A stretch of DNA of 64,000 nucleotides from Rothia uropygialis (GCF_004137765.1 NZ_NOIS01000003.1:248001-312000), one strand, 5' to 3'. Counted from the first letter of the stretch, positions 35,544 to 45,470 are shown. A program made the numbers and translations. Notes: generated by a model not told the origin, from the letters alone.

Positions 35544-36583
35544 GCTCGTGCCCAGATGGCCGTGGCCCCGTCGAGAATCGCCTGACCGACACCGGCCACG
35601 TCCCTTTCGGGCTTGTACTGCTGCACATAGACTTGCAGGTCAGTGACCCTTCGGGCGTATTCCTCGTCCTGGGTCAACGGGCCTGGCCCCAGAGTGTGTC
35701 CTACCGCCGAGAGCACCGTCTCGCATGCCTTGTGCACCGTGCCGCGTACGCGGAGGGCAAGCGGCCATAGATCCTTGGCTTCAGCACCGAGGGCGTCGTC
35801 GCCGTGGATTGCGGCGGAGGCCAGCACGTTGCCCGCGGCTTCGAGTTCCGTCGAGCATTGGCCGAGGTGGTACAGCGCAATTTGGTCGGGGGTACGAGAA
35901 CGGCACGAGGTCTCCAGCTGATGTGCCAGTGCACATGCAGCACCCCACCACACGGCAGCGACACCAATGCCTCCGAGCGCGAAACCTGGCCGGGAGAAGT
36001 ACCACTGATCTGCGCCGACAGGTTCAGCCGGGACGTTGTCGAACTCGATCGACGACGTCTGGATTGCCCTCAGCCCCCTGGCAACCCAATGTCCGTCCGT
36101 GACGACTACGCCGTCGCCTGCCAGGGAGACCGCAAAGAGTCGCCGTTCGGTCTTTGAAGTCCATGCCGTGACGAGCGCGTGAGAAACGTATCGAGCCAGG
36201 GAGCACCACGGCTTGCTTCCGGTGATTCTCCATTGGCCGTGGCCCATTTGCGTCGCTTCCAGCCGGTCGTTGGCAGACTCGGCGGCGTAGACGCCCCACG
36301 TCGAGCCCTCGGGAATCTCGATTCGTGGTTCAGTTGCCTGGTCCAGGATCGCGAGAGCATCCAGATGAGGCTCGACGGTACGCGCAACCGTCAAGTCGAT
36401 CGCCCCCAATGCCGCGAGACCTTGCCAGTGAGATAGCGTATTTCCGTTTCCCGGCGACCCCAGTTCCCGCGCAATATCGGGGGCGATGCGCAAGGCGAGC
36501 TCCGGGTCGCCTGCCGCCTCGCGCGCCTTCTCCTCGAGCTCATGCGGAAGTCTGGCGCGATACGTCACAGTTTGAAGAGTCAT
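35540..36583 (-). CDS. Acyl-CoA dehydrogenase-like flavoprotein
   Basis: 347 residues from the ATG at 36583, with GAGGTGA just upstream. The segment WGVYAAES...ITGSKPWCSLARYVSHALVTA is the ACAD middle domain (FAD-facing), and the C-terminal helical half with GGIGVAAVWWGAACALAHQLE follows. At 347 residues it is shorter than a typical ACAD of about 380, and the usual catalytic Glu is not identifiable, so it may use a different substrate. First in a three-gene overlapping operon. Confidence 0.78.
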   Translation of the reverse strand: MTLQTVTYRARLPHELEEKAREAAGDPELALRIAPDIARELGSPGNGNTLSHWQGLAALGAIDLTVARTVEPHLDALAILDQATEPRIEIPEGSTWGVYAAESANDRLEATQMGHGQWRITGSKPWCSLARYVSHALVTAWTSKTERRLFAVSLAGDGVVVTDGHWVARGLRAIQTSSIEFDNVPAEPVGADQWYFSRPGFALGGIGVAAVWWGAACALAHQLETSCRSRTPDQIALYHLGQCSTELEAAGNVLASAAIHGDDALGAEAKDLWPLALRVRGTVHKACETVLSAVGHTLGPGPLTQDEEYARRVTDLQVYVQQYKPERDVAGVGQAILDGATAIWARA

Positions 36584-36864
36584 GTTCACCTCGGGCGTGG
36601 TTCAGTGCTCAGGCTACGAGCTGTCCAAGAAAAAGATAGCACCGCGAACCCGGGCCTCCACGGCGGATGGCCGGGCTGTGGATCGAAGGCACTTCCTTCC
36701 CAACGCGAGGAGTTCCAAGGGTCGTCTTTCAGACCGCCCGCAAACCTCCCATGGGGCTCGGAAGACCGGACGAAAGCTACGTTTCCCCTAGCCAAGTTCA
36801 GGTTATCAGCGACTCGCAGATTCTCTGGGGTCAGACCCGCGCCGATGCAGCGACCGCATCGTTA

Positions 36865-39054
36865 TCACTCCGCGGGCGTCACCACCGAGACGGCGTCGTG
36901 AGCCGCCGAATAGCTCAAGAACCCGAGGTGAGCCTCGAAGCGATCCAGGACGTCGTCGATCACTTGCTGCTGGGTCAACCCCATGAGGTCGTACCCTTCG
37001 GAACCCGTTTGCGTGAAGACTTCGAGCCGATAGTACACATCCGTTTCTCGGGACATCCTGCCACCGAACATCGGCACGGGGGCCTCCACAACCCCCGTCT
37101 GGTACCGGAACGTGCGATGCTCCGGAATGTCGACCAAGAGGGTGCGCTCGTCGACGCCCATTTCCTCATTGGGCAACGTATCAAGGGTTGCGACATACCC
37201 CTGCTCCACAAATTCCGCGGCCACCGCGTCCAGAGCTGGGGAGACGGTCTCGTCCGCGAATTCCTTGATCATTTTCTTGGAGGGGTAGGAACGCATCCGC
37301 GCCAAGCGCTGCCTCCAGGTTTTCTCCGGTTTGACCCCGCCGTCGGATGCGAATGCCGCTCGACTCAGACGCCGCCCTTCCTGTTCGGCACGCTCCATGC
37401 GCAGAACCTTGGAGAACGACGCCATGACGAGATAGGCCACCACGGTCACGGGCAGCGCGAAGATCAGCGTCGCATATTCCATGGTCGTGACGCCGCCCGC
37501 CACCAGCATCGCTATCGTCAACAGGGCAGTGAGAACGGCCCAGAAAATACGCAGCCATTTCGCGCCGTCCTGAGAAGGGTCCGGAATGGTCGAGGAGAAA
37601 TTGGACATCACCATGGCGCCGGAATTGGCGCTCGTCAGGTAGAACAACAGACCAGAAAGAGTAGCCAACCCGATGAGGAAAGCCGCACCCGGGAAACTCT
37701 CGAGCAGGGCGTACCACCCTGCCTCCGGCGAATCCATCGCGAGCTGGGCGAATTCATGGTCCCCACTCATGACTCGTGACAAGGCACTGTTGCCGAAGAT
37801 CGTGACGATGAAGAAATCGCACAGTACAGGCGCAGTGATAGCGGCGATAACGAATTCCCGAAGGGTACGCCCGCGGGAGATGCGCGCGAGGAACAAGCCC
37901 ACGAACGGTCCCCACGCGAGCCAAAAAGCCCAGAAGAACAAGGTCCACGTTGACATCCAGGCTGATCCGCCGTCTTCGTAGGCCATGGTTTGCATCGTGC
38001 GATCCGGCAAGGACCAGATGAACCGCCCAATGTTCTCGACCATCGCGTTAAGCAGAAAAGCGGTTTTGCCCGTCACGAGGATGTAGATCATCATCGCGGC
38101 CGCCGACCACAGGTTCAGCTCCGAAATCAGACGAATACCCTTGTCCACACCCGACGTGCAGGCGGCGATGGTCATGACCACGGCAACGAGGACCAGAGCA
38201 ATCTGAAGAGCCAGACCCTCGGGGAGCCCAAAGAGCCAGGAGAAACCGACGTTGAGAAGCACGACGCCGATACCCATCGACGTCGCAACGCCGAAGACGG
38301 TGCCCACCAAGGCGAAGATGTCGATCACGTCCCCGGTCGCCCCGCGAACACGTTTTCCGAGCAGTGGGTACAGCACCGCACGAATCGACAACGGCATGCC
38401 CCACCGGTACGCAAAATAGCCCATGGCCATGCCGAGCAAGGAATACATCGACCACCCTGCGACGCCATAATGGAACATCGTCCAGACCACGGCCTCGTGC
38501 GCGGCCTCGGTGCTCTCCGGGTCGGCATTGATCGGCTGCATGTACTGAGTAACGGGCCCGGTCACGGAGTAGAACAGCATGTCGATACCCACGCCTGCGG
38601 CAAAGAGCATCGAGACCCAAGTGAACAACTTGTATTGGGGACGGGAATGATCCGGCCCGAGCCGCACTCCACCCAGCTTCGAGGAAGCAACCCACAGGAC
38701 GAAGAGAATCACGCAGGTGACCGTGATGACGTAGAACCACCCGAGGTTCTCAGCAATCCATGCCACGACGTTGCTCATGGTCGATTCAGCGGAATTCGGC
38801 ACAAGGATGGCCCATACGGAGAATGCGACGACAACCACCGATGAAATCAGCAGGACTCTCCAGTTGACCTTGGGGCCGACGTCCTTGCGCAACTCAGCGG
38901 GGCCGCGGCTCAACTCCGCGCTGGAGCTGGGAGGGCGATTCTCCTGGCGTTCCACCACGTCGGCGAGTGACCGTTGGGAGCCGCCGAAGCGCTCGCGCTC
39001 GACCCCCGCGGACGTCTGGTTCCTTGGCGAACTGAATTCCTGCGGTTCTGACAC
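36865..39054 (-). CDS. BCCT-family transporter (choline/glycine betaine), BetT-like
   Basis: 729 residues from the GTG at 39054 (GGAGAG upstream). It has 12 membrane helices starting near residue 65. The BCCT signature GVGIDMLFYSVTGPV lies in TM3 region, and TFFWAFWLAWGPFVGLF-like LFFWAFWLAWGPFVGLF is the TM8 motif. A cytosolic C-terminus of over 150 residues is typical of osmoregulated BetT. It imports compatible solutes or their precursors. The divergent neighbour is the ThDP enzyme, with a 730 bp gap between. Confidence 0.87.
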   Translation of the reverse strand: MSEPQEFSSPRNQTSAGVERERFGGSQRSLADVVERQENRPPSSSAELSRGPAELRKDVGPKVNWRVLLISSVVVVAFSVWAILVPNSAESTMSNVVAWIAENLGWFYVITVTCVILFVLWVASSKLGGVRLGPDHSRPQYKLFTWVSMLFAAGVGIDMLFYSVTGPVTQYMQPINADPESTEAAHEAVVWTMFHYGVAGWSMYSLLGMAMGYFAYRWGMPLSIRAVLYPLLGKRVRGATGDVIDIFALVGTVFGVATSMGIGVVLLNVGFSWLFGLPEGLALQIALVLVAVVMTIAACTSGVDKGIRLISELNLWSAAAMMIYILVTGKTAFLLNAMVENIGRFIWSLPDRTMQTMAYEDGGSAWMSTWTLFFWAFWLAWGPFVGLFLARISRGRTLREFVIAAITAPVLCDFFIVTIFGNSALSRVMSGDHEFAQLAMDSPEAGWYALLESFPGAAFLIGLATLSGLLFYLTSANSGAMVMSNFSSTIPDPSQDGAKWLRIFWAVLTALLTIAMLVAGGVTTMEYATLIFALPVTVVAYLVMASFSKVLRMERAEQEGRRLSRAAFASDGGVKPEKTWRQRLARMRSYPSKKMIKEFADETVSPALDAVAAEFVEQGYVATLDTLPNEEMGVDERTLLVDIPEHRTFRYQTGVVEAPVPMFGGRMSRETDVYYRLEVFTQTGSEGYDLMGLTQQQVIDDVLDRFEAHLGFLSYSAAHDAVSVVTPAE

Positions 39055-39784
39055 GCACTCTCCTCTTCTCGACTGCACTCTTCTCGTGCCGGTGGGTCGC
39101 ACCAGCACACACTGGTCCAGGGCATCGATTACGCATTCGCAAACGCCCTGCGGCTACTCGTTGGATCCTTGAAGACGCGGAGCCACACCGGCGCGGGGCT
39201 CTCAACGTTGGGACGGCCTGGTCAGCAGGGGTAGCGCGCTGATTTTTCGCGCGTCGCTGACTCTTCGCTGCGTCCAGCGGATTCCATGGGCACCCTATTC
39301 AACATAGTTGGCTGGGATTTTCCTGGCAATTGCGCCGAGTTGGTGCGGTGGCAAAAGGTGGAGGCGGTCCGATACTTGACACGAAATCCGCAAGAATTAC
39401 CGGGCCCTGGCGTTAAACCGGCAATGTACATCTTGACCCTGTTGTTTTTCTGTGAAACCAGATCATAACTCACCTCTTTTTCACAAAGGCCTTGCGCAGA
39501 ATCAAAAGAAGGCAAGAAGACTCGAGACCGGCTACCGGCCCGGCTACCCACGACCTCGTCCGAAGGTATGTTTCGCACCGGTTGTGCAGGTAATTATTAA
39601 GTAAGAACGGTGTCGCTTCGGTGCGGTGGCGATAATGTGGCACTCGGTGACGCAGCACACGAGTCGCTTTGGCACTATTCATGCATTCGTTGTTGTGGCA
39701 CTTCTTTCCTGCCCATGTCCAGGCCTTCGGGCCCGGGCTCATTCGACCGTCTTTTGCCCCTACTTTTCTGAAAGAATTCACCAC
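39055..39784. other. 730 bp divergent intergenic region
   Basis: Lies between the BCCT gene and the ThDP enzyme. It contains TTGACA (39377) and TTGACC (39433) motifs, but no partner -10 at 16-18 nt is convincing. No gene is supported; the upstream extension of the ThDP frame to 39626 has no family likeness. Confidence 0.5.
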
Positions 39785-41407
39785 ATGACCTCAGCCGGAC
39801 ACGCGATCATTCGATCGCTCGAACATCACAGCATCGACCGGATCTACACCGTGCCCGGAGAGAGCTTTCTCGATGTCCTCGACGGGCTCCACGACTCAAC
39901 CATCGATACCGTCGTCTGCCGACATGAAGGCGGAGCGGCCTATATGGCCGAAGCCGAAGGGAAACTGACCGACGTGCCCGGCGTCGCCATGGTTACTCGG
40001 GGCCCCGGGGCAGCCAATGCGCACGTCGGTCTCCACACCGCATGGCAGGATTCGACCGCAATGGTCTTGTTCGTCGGATTGATCCCTTTCGAGCACAGGG
40101 AAAAAGAAGCGTTCCAGGAATTCGACCCTAAGGCTTGGTTCGCGACCGGAGCCAAGAGAGTCATGATTCTGGACCACCCGGACCGCGCGAGCGAGCTCGT
40201 GGCCGAGGCGATCTTCGCCGCTCGGTCGGGCCGTCCGGGACCCGTGGTGGTGGGTTTGCCCGAGGACATCATCCAGCGGGAAATCAGCCCCGAGCTGCAC
40301 CCTCAGATCCCCATCGCGACCGGCGGCATGACGGTCAGCGATTGGAAGGAACTGCACAATGCACTGTTGGACTCGGAGAAGCCTCTCTTCGTTTTCGGCG
40401 GCAACGACTGGACGCAAAAAGCCGCAGCGGACTTCACCTCGTGGATGGAGGCGCACGAGTTGCCAGCCGGTGCGGAATGGCGCTGTGAGGGCACTGTACC
40501 GTTCACGTCCAAGAGCTATATCGGCCCTTTGGGGTACGGCAGACCGGAGCACTCGCGTCAGACCCTGGACGAAGCGGACCTCATCGTGTTCGTGGGGACC
40601 GTGCCCGGCGATGTCATCACGGACGGGTTCACGTCGCGACAGGATTGGGACAAGCGGAACTTCCTCGTGACCATCGACCCCGGTCTGCGCGGCCGTTCGG
40701 GCCCGGTCACGCACCAGATCGTCGCCAAGCCGGACGTGTTCGTCCGAGACCTGTTGCGGATGGATCTTCCAGTCAAGGATTCGTGGCGCGACTGGCGGGA
40801 GAAATTGCGCAGTCAACAGATCGAATTCTCGACCCTGCCCGAGGCGCGAACCAGCGGTCAGGCCAGCATGGATTCGCTGATGAGTCATCTGGTGCCCCGG
40901 CTACCGGAGGATTGCATGGTCACCTTCGGGGCCGGTGAACACACGAATTGGGCCCATCGGTATTTCCCGACTCACGGTTACGCCCGTATGATTTCGGCCC
41001 GTAACGGATCCATGGGATATTCGGTTCCTTCGGCGGTTGCCGCGTCCTTGCGCCATCCCGAACGCCTGGTCGTCTCGATAGCCGGGGACGGCGAATTCCT
41101 GATGAATGGGCAGGAGTTGGCCACGGCCGCTCAATACGGTGCAACACCGCTCGTCATAGTGGCCGACAATCGTGAATACGGGACCATTCGGACGCATCAG
41201 GAACACCAGTATCCGGGGCGGGTCAGCGGAACCCAGTTGCACAATCCCGATTTCGCCGGGCTGGCCCGCGCCTATGGCGGATCCGGCGTGCGGGTCGAGA
41301 ACAACGAGGAGCTGCCAAACGCGCTGGACGCCGCCCTGAGCGCCGTCGAATCGGGACAGTTCGCCCTGATTCATCTGGTCGTGCCGCAACGGCAGAAAGC
41401 GTACTGA
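39785..41407 (+). CDS. Thiamine-diphosphate-dependent enzyme, acetolactate-synthase-like
   Basis: 540 residues from the ATG at 39785; earlier starts add an unlikely N-terminus. VVCRHEGGAAYMAEAEGK has the catalytic Glu that activates the cofactor, TRGPGAANAHVGLHTA follows, and GDGEFLMNGQELATAAQYGATPLVIVADN-type region (starting GDGEFLMNGQ, ending VADN) is the ThDP/Mg site. It belongs to the ALS/benzoylformate decarboxylase superfamily; the exact substrate is unclear and no regulatory ALS subunit is nearby. Confidence 0.82.
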   Translation: MTSAGHAIIRSLEHHSIDRIYTVPGESFLDVLDGLHDSTIDTVVCRHEGGAAYMAEAEGKLTDVPGVAMVTRGPGAANAHVGLHTAWQDSTAMVLFVGLIPFEHREKEAFQEFDPKAWFATGAKRVMILDHPDRASELVAEAIFAARSGRPGPVVVGLPEDIIQREISPELHPQIPIATGGMTVSDWKELHNALLDSEKPLFVFGGNDWTQKAAADFTSWMEAHELPAGAEWRCEGTVPFTSKSYIGPLGYGRPEHSRQTLDEADLIVFVGTVPGDVITDGFTSRQDWDKRNFLVTIDPGLRGRSGPVTHQIVAKPDVFVRDLLRMDLPVKDSWRDWREKLRSQQIEFSTLPEARTSGQASMDSLMSHLVPRLPEDCMVTFGAGEHTNWAHRYFPTHGYARMISARNGSMGYSVPSAVAASLRHPERLVVSIAGDGEFLMNGQELATAAQYGATPLVIVADNREYGTIRTHQEHQYPGRVSGTQLHNPDFAGLARAYGGSGVRVENNEELPNALDAALSAVESGQFALIHLVVPQRQKAY

Positions 41408-41442
41408 CCCGCTATCAGGGAGCACTCGGTGGCAGGGATGCC

Positions 41443-41484
41443 TGCCGTCCGGATGGGGAGTCAAAGCCCCGCATCCGGACGGCA
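41443..41484 (+). terminator. Hairpin after the ThDP enzyme gene
   Basis: TGCCGTCCGGATG and CATCCGGACGGCA form a perfect 13 bp stem, with GGGG/CCCC pairing inside, 36 nt past the stop. No T-tract. Confidence 0.6.
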
Positions 41485-41517
41485 AGCACCACAACCACGG
41501 GAAGACTCCTCGGATAC

Positions 41518-41566
41518 AAAAAACCGGCTCGCCGCCAAGCGTCTCGCCTGGCAACAAGCCGGTTTT
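41518..41566 (-). terminator. Intrinsic terminator of tRNA-Leu
   Basis: On the minus strand AAAACCGGCTT and AGCCGGTTTTTT form the outer stem, ending in six T (41523-41518). It starts 3 nt after the CCA end of the tRNA. Confidence 0.8.
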
Positions 41567-41568
41567 AC

Positions 41569-41655
41569 TGGTGCGCGAGGGGGGAGTTGAACCCCCACGC
41601 CCTCTCGGGCACACGGACCTGAACCGTGCGCGTCTGCCTATTCCGCCACTCGCGC
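41569..41655 (-). tRNA. tRNA-Leu (anticodon CAG)
   Basis: 87 nt including an encoded CCA. GCGCGAG pairs with CTCGCGC as acceptor stem; GTGGCGGAATAGGCAGACGC is the D-arm; the anticodon stem CACGG/CCGTG holds TTCAGGT, giving CAG. The class II variable arm GTGCCCGAGAGGGCG and the T-arm GGGGGTTCAACTCCCCC are intact. It reads CUG. A tRNA-Leu next to fhaA is also found in mycobacterial genomes. Confidence 0.97.
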
Positions 41656-41706
41656 AAGTGACTCGCCCGCGATCCGAAGGATAACGGGCCAAAAGCAACG
41701 CTGACT

Positions 41707-41736
41707 ATCGTACCCAGATCCACGAGGGACTGTCTA
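41707..41736 (-). promoter_or_regulatory. Promoter of tRNA-Leu
   Basis: On the minus strand TAGACA (41736-41731), an 18 nt spacer and TACGAT (41712-41707), about 50 nt before the mature 5' end. Confidence 0.6.
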
Positions 41737-41890
41737 ATCGAAGACGAGGTGCCCTTCGCCACGAGCCGCCAGACCGTCGGAAATTGCCCACAGTTCAGAA
41801 AAAACCGCGCTGCTTCGCCATCACATCCAGGAATTGCCCCATCGAATTGGTTCGATACCGACCATTCACGCTCTATTCAGGATAGGTCTC

Positions 41891-41896
41891 TACTAT
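41891..41896 (+). promoter_or_regulatory. Possible -10 box of the fhaA-pknB run
   Basis: TACTAT lies 90 nt before fhaA, but no good -35 is visible. The rest of the 331 bp between tRNA-Leu and fhaA shows nothing else identifiable. Confidence 0.3.
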
Positions 41897-41986
41897 CCTT
41901 GTGTCCGAGGCCGTACGCGGTGGCGGTACCCCGTACCCTAAAGCGAGGGTTGCCGGAGACCGTAACCGCAGAACCAGGAGGCAACC

Positions 41987-43063
41987 ATGGGACTCATAGA
42001 AAATGTTGAGCGGAGTCTCGAAAAGGCTGTGCGAGGGGTTTTCACCGCCGGCTCGAAGAACCGTATCGAACCGGTCGACGTCGCGAGCCGCCTGCGTTCA
42101 GAAATGGACAAGAAATCCTACGCAATCGCTGAGGGTCGAACCATCGCCCCGAACGTCTTCACCATCGAATTCTCGGATGCCGACTTCACTCGCGCCCAAG
42201 ACTGGGGCCATGACCTGGCCGAGGAGCTCTGCGACGTCGCCATCCGACATGCACGGTCACAGGGTTACACATTGCGCGGCGCAGTTCGCGTCACTTTTAC
42301 GCGCGCTCATACCGAAGAACTTCAAAAGGGCGAATTCCTCGTCCTGTCCACCCAAGAACGCGCCGGACGCTCGGCATCGCGCGGACGCCCCACCCGAACG
42401 GCCCCGAAAACTTCCGCCGCTGCTGCCGGGGAGCGCTACAACGCGAGCCAGGCCCATGCCCAGCAAGCAGGATCACCCGTAGGGCGGCAGGCGACCAACG
42501 CGCCGGCCGAGCCTGAACCGACTTATGCTCCCGGGTACGCGCCGGAATACGAGGCAGACCCGGCCGATGCCGCCGCCACGGCCGCCCCTGCCGCGGCGGC
42601 GGCCGCGTCAAGCAGAACCCTGCCCAGCGGCTCGTCCCGCATCGCGCCCCGAACTCCCAGCCGGCGGGGATCTGCGGGCGGCCGCCAGGCCGGTGCGGAC
42701 CCGAACGCAACGCAAGCCATACCGTCTCCGCAGAGGTACGAACAGCCCCACCGCGCCACCCCGAGCTACAAGCCTGTCCTGGATATCAACGGTCAACGGT
42801 TTTCCATCCAGGCGAGCTCGATCGTACTGGGCCGTTCTTCGGAAGCAGACATAACCATCGAAGATACGGGTGTATCCCGGCGCCACCTGGAGATTCTCAA
42901 TCAGGACGGTGTCTTCCTGGCCGTGGACCTAGGCTCGACCAATGGGTCATCGGTGGATGGAACCCGGCTCAATGGTCGACGAGAGCTCGTGGATGGGACT
43001 GTCATTACAATGGGTCGAACCAAGATAACTTTCCGCTTGCTCGCCCCGAGGAGTAGTCGATAA
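41987..43063 (+). CDS. fhaA: FhaA, DUF3662 plus FHA domain protein
   Basis: 358 residues. The N-terminal 125 residues are DUF3662 (LEKAVRGVFTAGSKNRIEPV), then a disordered Ala/Pro-rich linker, then an FHA domain at about 265-350 with LGRSSEADITIED, SRRHLEI and LGSTNGSSVDG, the phosphothreonine-binding residues. It binds phosphorylated partners of PknB-type kinases, including lipid II flippase partners. AGGAGG precedes the ATG. The stop overlaps fhaB (TAATG). Confidence 0.95.
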   Translation: MGLIENVERSLEKAVRGVFTAGSKNRIEPVDVASRLRSEMDKKSYAIAEGRTIAPNVFTIEFSDADFTRAQDWGHDLAEELCDVAIRHARSQGYTLRGAVRVTFTRAHTEELQKGEFLVLSTQERAGRSASRGRPTRTAPKTSAAAAGERYNASQAHAQQAGSPVGRQATNAPAEPEPTYAPGYAPEYEADPADAAATAAPAAAAAASSRTLPSGSSRIAPRTPSRRGSAGGRQAGADPNATQAIPSPQRYEQPHRATPSYKPVLDINGQRFSIQASSIVLGRSSEADITIEDTGVSRRHLEILNQDGVFLAVDLGSTNGSSVDGTRLNGRRELVDGTVITMGRTKITFRLLAPRSSR

Positions 43064-43566
43064 TGGCCTCAGAGCTGACCGTCACGTTGCTCCGTTTCGG
43101 CTTCCTGGCTTTGCTGTGGGTATTCGTCTTCGTGATCCTCGCCGGGCAGCGGCGTGACCTCGGGATAGGGCAGACCCTCCGTTTCACGTCATTGCCCGGC
43201 CGCAAGAAGAACAAGAAAAAAGGCGACGCCCAAGCTGCGACCTCGACCGGCTCCCAAAAGCAACAGACGCCTCAACGGCCCAGCCAGCTTGCGATCATCG
43301 GTGGTCCCGGGTCCGGAAGCATCGCCCGATTGGGCGACTCCCCGGTGCTCCTCGGCAGGGCACAGGACTGCACCCTCCCCTTGGACGACGACTATTGCTC
43401 CGGGCACCATGCCCGCCTTTTCCCGCAGGGATCCCGCTGGTTCCTCGAGGACCTCGGGTCGACCAACGGGACGTTCGTGAACGATCAACGCCTGACGCGA
43501 GCGACGCTCGTCGAACCGGGTGTGCCCTTTACCGTGGGACGAACTGTCATTGAGTTGAGGGCGTAA
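43063..43566 (+). CDS. fhaB: FhaB/FipA, membrane-anchored FHA protein
   Basis: 167 residues. One membrane helix (about residues 6-28), a Lys-rich linker, then an FHA domain with LLGRAQDCTLPLDD, SGHHARL and LGSTNGTFVN. It links Ser/Thr phosphorylation to the septum and wall machinery. Starts inside the TAATG of fhaA; pstP follows 5 nt after its stop. Confidence 0.94.
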   Translation: MASELTVTLLRFGFLALLWVFVFVILAGQRRDLGIGQTLRFTSLPGRKKNKKKGDAQAATSTGSQKQQTPQRPSQLAIIGGPGSGSIARLGDSPVLLGRAQDCTLPLDDDYCSGHHARLFPQGSRWFLEDLGSTNGTFVNDQRLTRATLVEPGVPFTVGRTVIELRA

Positions 43567-43571
43567 CCCCC

Positions 43572-45470
43572 ATGAATATTGCTTTTCGGTACGCGGCACG
43601 CTCAGATACCGGACGCGTACGTGGCAAAAACGACGATTCCGCGTATGCCGGCCGCTACCTGGCCGTCGTCGCCGACGGCATGGGAGGCCATGTAGGCGGC
43701 AACGTCGCATCCGCCTCGACCGTTCTCGACCTGACTCCCCTGGATCATTCGGAATATGACGGCTCAGCGGGCACGATTCTTGCGGATGAAATTCAGACGG
43801 CCAACATCATCCTCAACCAATTGGTCGAGATGAATCCCCTGCTGGCCGGCATGGGAACCACATGTACGGCCCTTCTGGTCGACGGCGACGAACTCGAGCT
43901 GGCCCACATCGGTGACTCACGCGCCTATCGATTGCGCGGCAAAAAATTCGAGCAGATGACCACCGACCACACATTCGTCCAACGCCTGGTCGAAGAAGGC
44001 CGATTGCGCCCCGAGGAAGCAGAGCACCACCCGCACAAGAACGTCATCATGCGTGTTCTCGGGGATACCGACGCATCACCGGAACTTGAGCTCAAGCGCG
44101 TAGACGCGCAAGTCGGCGATCGGTGGCTCTTGTGCTCGGACGGACTCTCCGGCGTGGTCTCGGATCACACGATCGAATCGATTCTCGGATCGACCAACGA
44201 TCTGCAAGAAATCTGCGAGTCCCTCGTTGAGTTGACCCTCGACGGAGGCGCACCGGACAACGTGACCGTCGCCGTGGTCGAGGTCAATGACGAGGCGAAC
44301 TTGGCCAATGCCGTCACCAGCCGCCTTGACGCCGTGGGCCGGGACAGCCGGGCCGACGAACATCCCGAGCGCGTTTCCGAGGAGCCGCAAGCGGCCGTCG
44401 GAACCACGTCGAGCTCCGGGCTCGTGCCGGCTGGTTCATCGTCCGAAGAGTCCTCGCACCGCTCCAACGATCCGGATCAAGAGTGGCCCAAATTCCTGGA
44501 TATAGAGGACGACTCATCCCTGGCACCCTGGGAAGAAGACTCTCCGGAGACTGGGGCATCGGACGTTGCACCCGAGGATGTCGCAGGCGTTGATGCCGGC
44601 TCCTCGACTCGGGACCGCGCCCCGGCAGACGAGGACTCCAACGAGTTGAAGGCCCCGTGGCGGCGGCGACTCCCCCGAGAACGTGGCGAAAAGGTCCGCC
44701 ACACCCTTCGGCACGGCCGGTGGCGCGGTGATTCCTTCTCGGACTCCGTGCTCAATGCGATGATGCACCGGTCCGGAATCGACCTCGAAGAGGCCAGTCA
44801 GCAAGAAGAAAGCTCCGCCTCGATCTTGCGTCGAGAGCTGGAGGAACGACCCCACCTGCTGGTAGGAGCGGCTGCCTCCGCGACCCACACCGGCCAGATA
44901 CCCACGGTAACCGATGCGACCGTTCAGCGCAGGGCGACTTTGGCACGGACACCGTCAATGGACACCGACGAGGGCGAGGAGATTCCGGACGAACTCCTCG
45001 AGGAGATGGACAGCCCCCGACGCCGGAAGCGACGCTGGGGTCTGGCCGCCTTCATCTGGGCATTCATTCTGGTGCTCATCGCGGGTGCTGTTTGGGCCGG
45101 GTTGGCGTGGGTCAACAGCCAGTACTACGTCGGCGAGAATAACGGCAAGGTCGCAATTTACCGCGGCGTCGACCAATCACTCGGACCGATACACCTCAAC
45201 AACCTGGAGAGAGAGACCGACGTGAAGGTCTCCGATCTTCCGGACTATTCCAAATCGCGCGTCCACGAGGGCATTCACGCATCATCCGTGGCAGATGCCG
45301 AGCGTGTGGTGTCGGATCTGGACTTGGGTTCCCAAGGCGGAGGGGAGTCCGCCTCCCCAGCGCCCCACGGCACAGTATCGAGTGCTCCACCATCAAGTGA
45401 TAAATCATCGAATTCAAGCAATGATAGTCAAAAACCCAGCTCAGACGGGCAAGGAGGTGACGACCAGTGA
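43572..45470 (+). CDS. pstP: PstP, PP2C-type Ser/Thr phosphatase
   Basis: 632 residues. The catalytic PP2C domain covers residues 1-235 (RGKNDDSAYAG, VVADGMGGHVGGN, IGDSRAYRL, CSDGLSGVV, GAPDNVTVAVV), with the metal-binding Asp residues present. An acidic linker of about 250 residues leads to one membrane helix near 492-515 and an extracellular part of about 110 residues ending in a Ser-rich tail. It reverses the kinases encoded downstream. Its linker is unusually long compared with mycobacterial PstP (about 510 residues). Confidence 0.93.
   Translation: MNIAFRYAARSDTGRVRGKNDDSAYAGRYLAVVADGMGGHVGGNVASASTVLDLTPLDHSEYDGSAGTILADEIQTANIILNQLVEMNPLLAGMGTTCTALLVDGDELELAHIGDSRAYRLRGKKFEQMTTDHTFVQRLVEEGRLRPEEAEHHPHKNVIMRVLGDTDASPELELKRVDAQVGDRWLLCSDGLSGVVSDHTIESILGSTNDLQEICESLVELTLDGGAPDNVTVAVVEVNDEANLANAVTSRLDAVGRDSRADEHPERVSEEPQAAVGTTSSSGLVPAGSSSEESSHRSNDPDQEWPKFLDIEDDSSLAPWEEDSPETGASDVAPEDVAGVDAGSSTRDRAPADEDSNELKAPWRRRLPRERGEKVRHTLRHGRWRGDSFSDSVLNAMMHRSGIDLEEASQQEESSASILRRELEERPHLLVGAAASATHTGQIPTVTDATVQRRATLARTPSMDTDEGEEIPDELLEEMDSPRRRKRRWGLAAFIWAFILVLIAGAVWAGLAWVNSQYYVGENNGKVAIYRGVDQSLGPIHLNNLERETDVKVSDLPDYSKSRVHEGIHASSVADAERVVSDLDLGSQGGGESASPAPHGTVSSAPPSSDKSSNSSNDSQKPSSDGQGGDDQ

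Noticed and set aside
39626-39784. Extended N-terminus of the ThDP enzyme
   Set aside because: The 53 extra residues do not fit the family, and the domain starts right after the ATG at 39785.
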